Source: Camarhynchus parvulus (Eukaryota; Chordata; Aves; Passeriformes; Thraupidae). Taken from it: DNA of 64,000 nucleotides. Below the pieces are notes generated by a model. It did not search any database, was not told the DNA's origin, and saw only the letters and a program-made list of their open reading frames with translations. The stretch's first letter is position 1. Each line of letters starts with the position of its first letter. The stretch is taken from NCBI RefSeq assembly GCF_901933205.1, contig NC_044572.1:35681501-35745500 (forward strand). Reading direction: 5' to 3'. This document shows positions 40,401-51,072 of this stretch, piece after piece. A program made the translations under genes and the position numbers.

Positions 40401-42630
40401 CAGGTTTTGCAAAAACCAGTTAGCTGGGAAGTGTTAAGCTTGCAGTTCCTGTGCAAGACCTTATCACAGTCCATGGGTTACCACGTACCAGGAAGAGCCA
40501 CACCAGTTCACTACAGCAGCTGCTGAGCAAGCATCGGACTCAGCCGAAACTTCTTACGTGCCGTATCTTGGAAACTCCCCTGCTTTTCGTAAGATTATCA
40601 CAGAGTATAGTGTGTCACAAGTATCAAGTCATTTGCAAAACAATTATTGTACACAAACCAAGAGTCTGCTGGGTGTGCAAGTTGTATCACAGAAAGCAGG
40701 CTGCAATTTCATGCAGTAATTGTGTCACTTCTCAGTCCAGGAAATTACACACTTGTATGACTGCAGTAAGATAAAACCAAGTTACTGAGACTGTTTAAAA
40801 CATGGGACAAAAATATGCAACACGCGCCAGGGTTTTGCCAAGATAGCTGAATAAGTGCCAAAGGAGCTAGCTGGGGAACTGGAAGCAAGACTAGCACAGT
40901 GTTTGGCAAATGCTAATAAGTTCTTGTCCTCTACAGAAGCAATGAACATATTTTCAGGCTGCCTCATCGCTTAAAGAGAAGGCCACAATCTGGAGGCCTG
41001 GATCAATCTTTATCAGCTTTGTAATATGTTATGGCTGCAAAACAGTAATGATCAAATGGTATTTCACCAAGTGACTACACTGAAGAGTTCCTGCACTGTT
41101 GCAAACTAGCCATGAACCAGCAGGCACTCAGAATACAGCACTAAACTGACACCTGTGGCAAAAAAGTGTTTTATACCAGGCCCAATGTGAGATGTTTGCT
41201 TGGCAGTACATTTACATCTTCTACAGACTTACTAGGCTACCTGTCACCTGTGCACATACACACAGGCACTGAAAAACAAAACTGTAAAAAAGGCCTGAAG
41301 CAGATAAAGCACCTTCACAGGCATAGGATCAATGCCTCTCTATATACCAAGTCAAGGTAAAGAAAATGCAGGTGAGGCTTTTGCACACAAAACCCATGCA
41401 AATGCTGTGAGAACATTAACCTGAAGAACAGTTAAGACTGAGACAATAATTAAGGTTTGCAAACTACATTATTTTGCTGAGTACAATATTCACAACCTTA
41501 ATTAAAACTGCAGTCACAATTATGCTTGTTGCTAAAGCAACAATTCTACGTATTTACAGAACAGGGCAAAGAAAGTGAGAAATTGTGCAGTTTCCATGAT
41601 AGATTAAAACTACATAAATGTTCTCAGGTTATTCTCTAAACAAAATTTAAATTGACTGTTGATTTTTTCTAGAAATGACAGCATTTTAAGGTTTAAAGTA
41701 TGCTTTCCCCTGTTCAATAATGAAATAAGTCTAACACACTCAGAGGACGTTTTTCCTGTCACTGAGATTCAAAAGAAGGAAAAAAATAAAAAAAGTTGTC
41801 ACGAAAGACCCAAAGGGATTTGAATCCAGAAATGTAAGTTGTCTTCTTCAGTAAAAGACCATGTGCCTGCCCATGCATGATGGGATGGGTTTTATTTAAG
41901 CAGAACTTGATAGCAAATCTTGTCAGAGTGACAGCCGCAGTCCCTGCTGGGCTTCATTGATACAACACAACAAAAAGGCATCCCTCTGGCACTGGAATGC
42001 TCCCAAAACACTGAAAACTCATGCAAGGCCGTGTCTTCTCTTCCTGCTCAACATGTCAAATGCTATCTGTCCTCCTCCACTTCTACAGTCACTCATGACC
42101 CCTCAAATTCTTTTAGTTTCTGTTCAGCTACTCTTCTCCCTTGATATTCTTTCCTTATTTCATCTGCTCTATTTTCTCCTCATGCCCACTCCTTTCTGAA
42201 GACCTTTTTTCCTCTCTCCACCATTCATGAGTGCTCATATCAAGAGAGCAGGGCATAGTAAGTGTCAAGCTAACACCTCCCTCTTAGGCTTCCAGACACA
42301 GCGAGGTGCTGCTGTGAAATCCCTTCCCTGTCCAAACCCAGGAGAACAGAGCAATGGCATTACACACAATGTTTGGGGGGAGTCTCCATGTCCACGACCC
42401 ACAACTGGTCCAGGCCAGGGTGGCTCCACCTCTTTGGAAGACATAGGTGGCAGAGGCCTCAGGACAGTGCCCTTTCCTACTGCACTCATGAAAAGTCAAC
42501 AGGTCCCATACTCCCTTAGGGGAACAGCAGCACCAACGTGGTCCTGCCCCTGAAACTCTTCTCAGCTTTGTGTGTGATCTGCTGCAGAGATAGCCAGAGC
42601 ATGGAGGCCTCATTTTGTACCAGGAGAGGT

Positions 42631-42747
42631 GGAAGTATGTTGGAAGATTTGCTTTTATTTCCCATTTCAACAATTCAATGCTATTGAATTGCTGGTATTC
42701 AATGGAAGGATGTTGGAAGATTTGCTTTTATTCCCCCCATTTCAACA
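42631..42747. repeat. Spaced direct repeat of about 42-44 bp with an inner palindrome
   Basis: The stretch 42631-42672 (core TGTTGGAAGATTTGCTTTTA) recurs at 42704-42747 with a small insertion in the C-run. Between them, at 42671-42691, lies a near-complete dyad, CAATTCAAT-GCT-ATTGAATTG. The copies are nearly identical, so the duplication is recent compared with the old CR1 copies. Confidence 0.88.
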
Positions 42748-43320
42748 TGCAGCCCACAGACAGGGTGCATACCTCTCACATTCTCTCCATGACTAGGTGC
42801 AATGCTAGGCACCAAAGCTGAGTTAAATTTTGTTCCAGTTAATTCTCTGGTCATGCTGGTCCCTGGGGGAATGTTTCTGGTGTAGGCCATATCAGCACCC
42901 CATCATCCTTTTTCCTTTTCTTTGTCCCTGCTCCTGGAGTTCCAGATCCCACTTTTTCTCCATGTTTTTCTTACCACTTTACTTGTAACTTTGGGCCACG
43001 TTCATCTTGTCTGACAATAAAGTTAGCCAATATGTTACTTGAACTCTTTTTCTGCCCCACTGCTGTTTAGCTGCAGCTGTGCCTTCCACTCCACTTCTTC
43101 AGTGCAGAAGTCTAAAGTGTCTGTGTTGTCTGGGGCACAGCAGCAGGAATGCTATGGCACAGAGCCTGGGCTAGGGATGTTACAGCTCATCACAAGGCTG
43201 ACAGATATCTTGATTGCCGGGGGTTTTTTTTGGTGAGTTTTTTTTTTGGGGGAAAGAGTGTGGAGGCAGTTTCTAGGATTGAAGGATTCTGGCTGTGAAG
43301 ACCCTTTGGAGCTTCATATG

Positions 43321-43336
43321 AGCTGACATGTCAGCT
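43321..43336. repeat. 16-bp perfect palindrome
   Basis: AGCTGACATGTCAGCT is self-complementary. Nearby CAGCTGACA (about 43360) repeats the half-site. No function can be assigned. Confidence 0.9.
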
Positions 43337-46300
43337 GAGTGTTGACAGCCTATCAAGCAGCTGACAGGGCATGGTCCTCTGAACGGGATGCTTCAGCCAA
43401 AAGCTTAGGAAGAGGACTGGCAGGCCATTTCCTCTGTAAGCTGAAAGAAAAGCAGGGAAAGAACAGATGCTTCCCAGGGAGAAATACATGTTTGCTTGTT
43501 GAGAATAGAGGGGAGATGATCTCCATACTGCAGGACTTGATCAGAATGTACTATTTCCCTTCCTTCTCCTTTATCTCCTCTCTAGAAGCTAGGGGAGCAG
43601 AAGGACAGACTTTCTCACCATTCCTTTTGTCAGTTCTCCCTCCTTTATCACTTCTCATAAGAGAAGGGCACAAGTTTCACTCTTACCCCTCCCTTTTTCC
43701 ACATGGTGTGCTGCTGCTACTTTTCAGCCATGTTTTTCCTTAGCAAAAAACTCAGTCCCAAGTCTGTAATGATTCCTGAGGGCCACTGAATCAGCAGCCA
43801 AAGGCACCTGCCAACAGGGAGAAAAAGTCAAAACAGGCATTGAAAGTCAGGCAAGAGACAAAGTAACTATGCCCATATAAAAGGGATAAACAGCTAAATG
43901 CCACTAGGAAAAGACTGGATCACCTCTCTTCTAGACACTGAGCTCCTCTGAGCCTCTCTGCAAGAGTAGTGTTTGGAACAATGTTTGCAGGATGACACTG
44001 CAAAGCTGTCCCCCCTCCCCATACTGCCTAACCACTGACCAACAGGTACTGCAATCATGGGACAACACAGGGCAACAGCCACACCTGTGAACACAGGTTT
44101 GGACTCCCAGAATTTCATCCAACAATGGCAAAGTCACAGCAGTAGCTTGTACAACAGCAAATTCTGACCTACTACACCATTCCCAGTCCGGAGAGGCAAG
44201 CACTAGCCCTACCAGTCCAACTTTGTGTCCCACACCCATGGTACCTTCCCCAGTGGGTGTAGGGCAGAGCACACAGAAGAGCAAAAACCTGTAAAGGTTA
44301 AAACACTGTCCGTGTCTTCATCCTCAGACAACACTAGGGAGGAAGCAGAAGGCAGTCAACCCATCTGGAGTGTGCTCACAGAGTAGCTGCCACAGCTGCC
44401 AGTGGCAAAAAGAAGTCAAGAGAAGTCATCAAGCAATAGCTGCACTGGCAGCATGTATGAAAATGCATTAACAGAAAACAAACCCAGAACAGACGTAGAA
44501 CAGAAATCAGACATGCTTCTGAATGTGAAATCTCTTTAGAAGTGTCACTTGGGCAGAGCAATGACGAGTACAGTCATAAGCGTGAGATGGACGCTGGGAC
44601 AAACCAACGTGTCCTGGAGTAGCCCCCAGAAGGGCACAAAGCCAGACCAGGAGCATTTTGCAGATACCTTCCCTGCAGGTTGCTCTGAAACATATACAGT
44701 GGGATGTGCAGCGTACAGCAGAGCACACGACGTGTCCAAAGTAAAACCCTCAAACACATTTAATGGGGAGTGTAAACTCCCCAGAAGCAACTGCCCCAAC
44801 CTGGCTGTCTGCTCCTCTTGCCCCACACTACTGGCTTCAGACACAGCCTGACACCAGCCTGTCCTCTGATGCGTGGACCCTTGGACACGAACCACCAAGA
44901 CACTGTTACGGGCTATGTGAAACAGCTGAATGTTGACACCACTTCCATCAGAACAGAGACTTTTCTTCTTCACATTGGAACTTGAGGAATGTAAATGCAA
45001 ACATTTTTAAAAATCCTGCACAATCAATGTATATCTGTTTGGTGCTTTCACTATCTCAAGGTCAAGAGCAGCTGACACCAAAAGTTCCTTTTTTCTCAAA
45101 GGGGCTATACTCCACTCAGGATGAACCAATTCTAAACTTTAATTTGTAGGAAATCTTAGCCAAACAACAATAATTTATTTTGTAAATATGTTAAGAAGTC
45201 CATTACAGCACTGCATAGATTTTGTATATTATCTTTTATCTGGATAATGTCAAGGAATTTGTAGCAACAAGTTCTAAAAAGACTCAGCAGATTACCACAG
45301 CGATGACTCTTAATCACTTCTCTCTCATAGTAAAACCATGAGACTTTTACTATTTCAAGTTACTGTGTGATCTCCTGCTCCAGTTAAACACAGGGCAAGT
45401 TTTGATTCTGAGAAAACAGAAAAAAAAAAACCTCTGGCTTTAATAATTTCACCATTCCATGAGAAATGCCTGTCTGCCAGCCTTGCAGACTGCCAAATCT
45501 GGCTCCTTGGCTCTTGAACAGCATCAGGAGGATGAAAACCACATGAAGATTGGAAAAATGTGCAAAGCCAGAGGCCAAAGAAAAGACACAGCCACTCAGA
45601 AAGATCACGTGCAGTTCCTGAGTTGCTGAGAGAAAGAAAAGGTTTCTTAGAAGTTGAGAACTCTTTTTAGACACTATCTGTACTTTTCCATGATGTGAGT
45701 GAATTACAGCATTCATGTACACGTGATGATGAAATGTATCTCTTGGAAGAGCTCGCTAACTACATTAAGAAGAACCCTCACAGAGTAGATAAAATGAATG
45801 ACTGCATGGTAAGAATGGAGTATTATAGGAACCCAATCTTCATTCTAAGAATGGGTGCAGACTAGAAAGTTAGTACCCACATGACTATTGTGATACACAT
45901 TTTTTGACAAAGTGAAACAGGTATAAATAGAACATCCTGCAGATGTTCCTTTCCTCCCTAGTCCATTTCTGGTTTGCACACACCCATTGTCTAAATACAC
46001 AAGCAGAGTCCACACAGAAAGCGTGGCTATGACATCACTAGATGCACTTGGGATTCCATAAAAGCATCTAAACCAAAACTGTTTCCAAGCACAAGTTGAA
46101 AAGAGAGTTCCGAAACACATCATACTTACATTCTTTAACATATTTGAGATGTTCTAACATACATACCATATTGTATCTAAGGTTTCATCTAGTCTATAAT
46201 GTATTATTCCAACACAAAATAGTGATGTCACAGTACAGCTGGATCTTGAGGGGACAAGAAATGCCTGCAAACTTTAGGCTTTTTCATATCTGAAATTATG

Positions 46301-46976
46301 TGAATGGTACAGCTTTTCTGCAGGTATGTAGCTGTTAACATTTGGCTAGAATAGTTAATTCATACTATTGACCAGCTTCTTGCTCTGAAGGCCATGACCT
46401 AGCCACTAGCACAATGGACTACCCAGGACTTATTCCCAGTTCTGTCACAGTCATCACAGGACTTCAGCTAAAGCTCTTCGCACTTTCCGTTCTGGTATAA
46501 TTAAGTGTAGAAATAAAGCAAAACTTAAGTGATTGAAGACTCATATCCCCAGGAATTATTCCTCTCAATGATATATATGTCTGTGTATTGCACACCTCAC
46601 TGATGTACAGATACAAAACATATATATATATATACACATATGTTAGAAGAAAAAGTGAGCGCATGCAGTCTTATCACAATAAGGATCTAGATACAACCAA
46701 TAATTATGGAAAGCAGAGCTTCCACTTAAAAACTAAAATACATCTCACAGTTGTGCATCCTTATTTAAAAAACAGTAAAGTTCAAATCTAATGACTCTTT
46801 CCAGCAATTACATTTATGATGTAATTTATGGCATTTATTAAACTCCCAACATATGGAATGCTCCTTTTATGTCAAATTGCAAATTTCCCGAGACACACAA
46901 GTGATTTTTATAAACTGCTACAGCAGGAACATTTCATTTTGCTGTGACTTAAAAGTGGCAAGTCCTGAAGGGTTAC

Positions 46977-47096
46977 TGGAAATTATCTCAGCTGGCTGGA
47001 GCAAGCCAAAGCTGTGGATTTGATCCCTGCATGGGCCATTGGACTCAATGATCCTTGGGGGGTCCCCTCCAACTCAGAATATTCTGTGATTCTGTA
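46977..47096 (+). mobile_element. tRNA-Ile-derived SINE with CR1-like tail, anticodon arm deleted
   Basis: The head has a pol III A box, TTATCTCAGCTGG (46983-46995), and a B box, GGATTTGATCC (47016-47026), followed by CTGCATGGGCCA. This matches tRNA-Ile except that roughly 13-15 bases covering the anticodon loop are missing between GAGCA and GCCAAAG. The tail GGACTCAATGATCCTTGGGG, CCAACTCAGAATATTCTGTG, ATTCTGTA is CR1-like, which would let the SINE use CR1 machinery. The architecture matches the zebra finch tRNA-Ile/CR1 SINE (TguSINE1-like), so the bird is probably a songbird. It is not a functional tRNA gene. Confidence 0.8.
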
Positions 47097-50000
47097 TTGC
47101 CACAGACTGGAATTCACTTCTAACAGAAAACCAAGTCAAAAAATTTCATTTCTTCATATTTGCATTAACAGAAAGGACAGAAGCTCAGATCCAGCAAAAC
47201 CTTTATGCTGGTTCTTTAGATCACATACATATAATCAAAATAAGTTGAATGAGATATGCACATGGACAAAGCTTTAAGAAAGGGGAAGCATTAGCAGAAC
47301 CTGGGCTATAAAGCAGTAATCCATTGGCCTCTCCTGCTCATCATCTTTCTGCTCTGAACCTGCTAGACATTAATCTGCTCTGAAGGATTGTTTTAGTCAG
47401 TTATAGGCAATCTATACATAGTCTGGTTCAAGTTATCACATCTCATAAATAACCTAACAATATTTTGCTGTGCTAATTTTATTTCATCACTCCTGAGGAC
47501 TAAATGGTGGTAACAGATCTGGTCAACTTGAAATACAAAACTCAAATGCTAATTTAATTTATGTTCTTCTGCTTGCAGAAATGAAAACAAATAACTTTGC
47601 CAATGGGGAAATATTTGCTTTTACTAGTCTTAAATCAAATCACACCTGCAAATGCAGAGTTGCAGGTTTTGTTCTTTTTTCAGTCACACAGCCACTTGCT
47701 TGGAGTTTTTTATTTTTTATGTTTGGGTTTTGGGTTTTTTCCCCAGGTGAATGGTGAAGTGAAACAGAAAGCAGAAGTCAGGCACAAATAACTGCTTAAT
47801 GTAAAAATTACTGATAGGAAGAGAAGGTAACATTGAAATCAACAAGTACTATGTTCTACAGCAAAAAGAATTTCCTGACCAAAAATGCATACACTTTTTA
47901 CAGGAAAAATGCTTCTCTGTCCTCTACTTGCACAATTTCCAGTGCATGACACTTTTAATTCTGAATCAGACTTCTTTCCTTCTCCAAGGAGAAAACTGAG
48001 GGAGCTGCTATTAATTTAAGCCAAAACTGAAATTTAATCTCAAATAAAAATTTCAGTATGGATATACACTTAACTATTTATTCTAATATAATAATGTCCT
48101 CTATTAAGGTCCATCAGTACATCATTTGTGTCTTGTATTAGGAAAAAAATCAATAAAAATCAAAAACCCAGCCACAGCAGTTTTAATAATACTATAGTAA
48201 TTGGCTTTTAAGCAGTATGACTGCCTCCAAAACATGATGGTAAAGTATCCATATGCTTGTCAGAACTTCAAAGCTATATACACTTTCAAATTTTTTATAC
48301 ATATACACACACACAAATATATATATATATACACACCTACCCAAAAATGCCTCAAATAAGAAGGTTTCCTGTATGTAGCAAATTTATTAAACTAGGAGTA
48401 CTGTCCTGGTAAAATACATCTCCTTAGACTACAACACTTACAACATTCAAGCAAAAAATATGATGGGAATGTTAGAATGTAATTAATAACCTTACTTTAA
48501 AATAATTTTCTTCATGTTGTTCTCTGGGTTTGTTTTTGTTTGGTTTTCTTTTTTTTACTAAAGAGACAAATTGACAATCAGGATAAAAACCATATGTTCA
48601 TGTATTCACATCATAACTTAAAAACTTCTTTGGGACATGTGAAGTATTGCTATTTTTCATTCCATCAAAACATCTGGATTTTAGTGGTTTTACAGCACAA
48701 ATAGCTTGTTCAGAGTATAGTCTTTCCCCATTTAAAAAAAATTTATACCCCATTCCATTCTCATCACATGGTTAGCATATGCTTCATGCCAACTTTATTC
48801 AAGGCCAAAACCTATCGTAACTCATCAAACCAATGAAATACTACAGGAATGTAAAGCAAAACAGAAAAAAAAATCCAATCAAGTCAGTCAAAAAAATTCC
48901 CCTAACCACCAAAAAATTCCACACTATTCTGAGAAGTGAAAAGTGAAATTACTATCAGATTCCTGTTTTTTCTCAGAAGGTCATCATAACCAAAGAGGTG
49001 AAAGAAAAGAAATAGACGATGAATAAGGTAGCTTAGTTTCTGTATGATCTGTCAAAGCAAGGACAGTTTTCCAAAATAAGTAGATCAGATAAGAGCAAGG
49101 AAGGAATGCAGATTATTGAAATATTTCTCTTTCCAACAAAATTCCAAAACAAAACAAACCAGCTTACCCCATAGAGGCACTGTTGAAAACATGGTTGCTT
49201 AAGACTATTCCATCTGCCAGCACATATCCTCCTGAGATTTGCTCACCATTTGCCTCTTATTTCCAGTAAAACTTGGAGATAGCAGAGATATAAGATGATC
49301 ATTCTTCATCACATTTTTTTATAAGGCAAAGGATGGAAAATAGAAAGAATTTTTGACTTTTGGGCAGGTGATACAATCTTTTGTTGTTTGGGGTTTTTTT
49401 ATAGTAAAGGTCTGAAGTATTATAGAGTAGACCCTAATTTGTCTCTTCCAGCTTTGTGGCAAAAGGTTTGCTGCAACTCTTTTATTTTCCTTGGGTTTTT
49501 TATTGTTATAGAATTCAGTCATTACAACTTAACATTAGTATTGTCTCTAGGGCAGTGAGAAGACAACTTCCTCTGCACTTCTGACATTTTGCTGAACCAG
49601 CAATGAGCCACCCAATTCACAAATATAGTAATGTCTTCTTCACAAGTAAAAATGTGTGATGATTTTATCAATTTGATTTAGGTGAAAACAGATGTGGTTT
49701 CACCTGGGGGAGAAAAGCAGCCCATAAGCTTTGGACAGTACAGATGACTAAAGAATAGAACACAGAATGACACTGTCAAGGGACAACCCAGAAGACAGAC
49801 ATGGATTTCTTGGAAGAGGCCACCTTAACATAAACAAGAAAGATCAGGCTCATAAGCAGATTTATAAAGCAGACAGCTCAAAACAAGCATGCCCACCTCA
49901 AGCCTGAAATGTCTTAGCAAAGTGCCCCTTACTCCTCAAGTGCCAATCTACACTAGATAACCCTTTGCTGATAGCAATTTACATGCTTTTTCAAAAAGTA

Positions 50001-50479
50001 AAGGACAGTGGCAAATCCAACCACTTCAATTCTAGAGAACCATGCAGATTATCAGTGTTGTGGCACACACTGGAAACTGATGGGCTCTTCATAGCCTGTT
50101 TTCCGTGAAAGCTTGAATAGTCTTTCCATAGCCACTTCACTTTCAAGTAAATCAGTTTCTAACACTGGGCAACATTAAAAATGAAGCTTACACCTGCAAC
50201 CTTAAATCTGTCTTTTGCATCTATGCATTATTTACACAGCACATAAGTAAGTGATCAAACATTGTTTTCCACTGGACATACATCTGCATCAGTGTCAAGC
50301 AAGGCAAAAGTTCAGAAAATAATAAAAAAATCTAATAAAGGAGCATATTTTCTTACATTCTTTTAGCTGTGCATGTCAGAAGATAAACAGTAACCAAAGA
50401 CAGCAAGCAAGCAAAGTTAAGTTTCTAGCTAACGTTCCAGAAAAATGATTGTCAGGACAGTTTTATCCTGTTTTCAAGA
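47097..50479 (-). other. RFTN1 intron 2 segment, AT-rich with microsatellite
   Basis: AT-rich intron with an AC/AT dinucleotide repeat at 48296-48336, several A- and T-runs, and T-rich/G-rich tracts such as those near 47720 and 49390. I see nothing coding and no further transposon. Confidence 0.75.
48296..48336. repeat. Compound AC/AT microsatellite
   Basis: Alternating ATACATATACACACACACAA, then ATATATATATATATACACAC. This is an imperfect dinucleotide array of about 40 bp. Confidence 0.85.
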
Positions 50480-51072
50480 GAGTGATGCTGAGGGAATGAG
50501 CATTGCCAGAAGGTCGAGGGAGATGATGCTGCCCCTCTGCTCAGCCCTGGGGAGGCCACAACTGGAGTGCTGCATCCCATTCTGGGCTCCTCAGTACAAG
50601 ACAGACATGGAGTGTCTGGAGCAGGTCCAGCAGACAACTACAAAGTTGGTCAAGGGTCTGGAGAATCTTTCTTACAACAAAGGGTTGAGGGAGCTGGGCC
50701 TGTTCAGCCTCAAGAAGAACCGCAACTGAGGGGAGCTCATTAATGTGTATAAAATATCTGATGGGTTGGTGTGAAGAGAATGGAGCCAGGCTCTTCTTTG
50801 TGATGCCAATAACTAAGACAAGAGGCAATGGGCAGAAATGGCACAGGAAGTTCCACCTGAATATGAGGAAGAACTTCTTTACTGTGCACGTGACCACACA
50901 CTGGAATAGATTGCTCAGAGAGGTTGTGGAGTCTCCCTCACTGCAGATATTCAAAAACCATCTGGACTCAATTCTGTGCCATGTGCTCTGGGATGACCCT
51001 GCTTGAGCAGGGAGGTTGGGCCAGATGACCCATTGTTGTCCCTTCCAAGCTTACTCAGTGATTCTGTGAGTT
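50480..51072 (+). mobile_element. CR1 LINE fragment, plus strand, with 3' end
   Basis: A CR1 copy in the sense opposite to RFTN1. The plus strand encodes pieces of the ORF2 C-terminal tail in two frames: [20 protein letters not shown] and [20 protein letters not shown] up to about 50729, then after a frame change phrases such as [20 protein letters not shown] and [13 protein letters not shown] up to about 51006. The 3' end follows (GGTTGGGCCAGATGACCCAT, TGTCCCTTCCAAGCTTACTC, AGTGATTCTGTGAG). The frame is broken, so it cannot be active. It is 5'-truncated near 50480. Confidence 0.9.

Larger units (their letters stand above)
30501..41929 (-). other. RFTN1 intron 2 segment, no gene recognised, several foldbacks
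   Basis: Intronic sequence containing the perfect hairpin at 33132-33208, an 11-bp hairpin at 35886-35917, a 20-bp palindrome at 37471-37490, and two overlapping minus-strand frames at 36772-37439. Near 41440-41495 there is an 11-bp inverted pair (TAATTAAGGTT and its complement). Otherwise it is AT-rich sequence with short A- and T-runs. I recognise no conserved exon, RNA gene or further transposon. Confidence 0.7.
41930..46976 (-). other. RFTN1 intron 2 segment with a GC-richer, CpG-containing patch
   Basis: From about 41930 to 45000 the sequence is visibly richer in GC and CpG than the rest of the intron and holds the longest open frames in the window, such as 44545-45000 on the minus strand (151 codons), with opposing frames on the plus strand. 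It contains a spaced direct repeat (42631-42747), a 16-bp palindrome (43321-43336), T/G-rich runs (43215-43255) and an AATAAA at about 43016. I recognise no protein family or LTR. From 45000 to 46976 it is ordinary AT-rich intron with a TA repeat at about 46620-46640. Confidence 0.55.

Noticed and set aside
44545..45000. The longest open frame in the window (151 codons, minus strand)
   Set aside because: There is no recognisable domain, it is overlapped by an open frame on the other strand, and it lies in a GC-richer patch where stops are rarer. It is not listed as a gene.
46977..47045. A tRNA gene
   Set aside because: The head resembles tRNA-Ile, but the anticodon region is deleted and a CR1-like tail follows, so it is a SINE.
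50445..51006. Two plus-strand frames as a host gene
   Set aside because: They are CR1 ORF2 remnants in two different frames, followed by a CR1 3' end.
26285..51072. Opposite-strand CR1 copies pairing to make a circular RNA of RFTN1 exons
   Set aside because: The inverted copies at 29629-30500 and 50480-51072 both lie inside intron 2 with no exon between them, so they could not bracket one.
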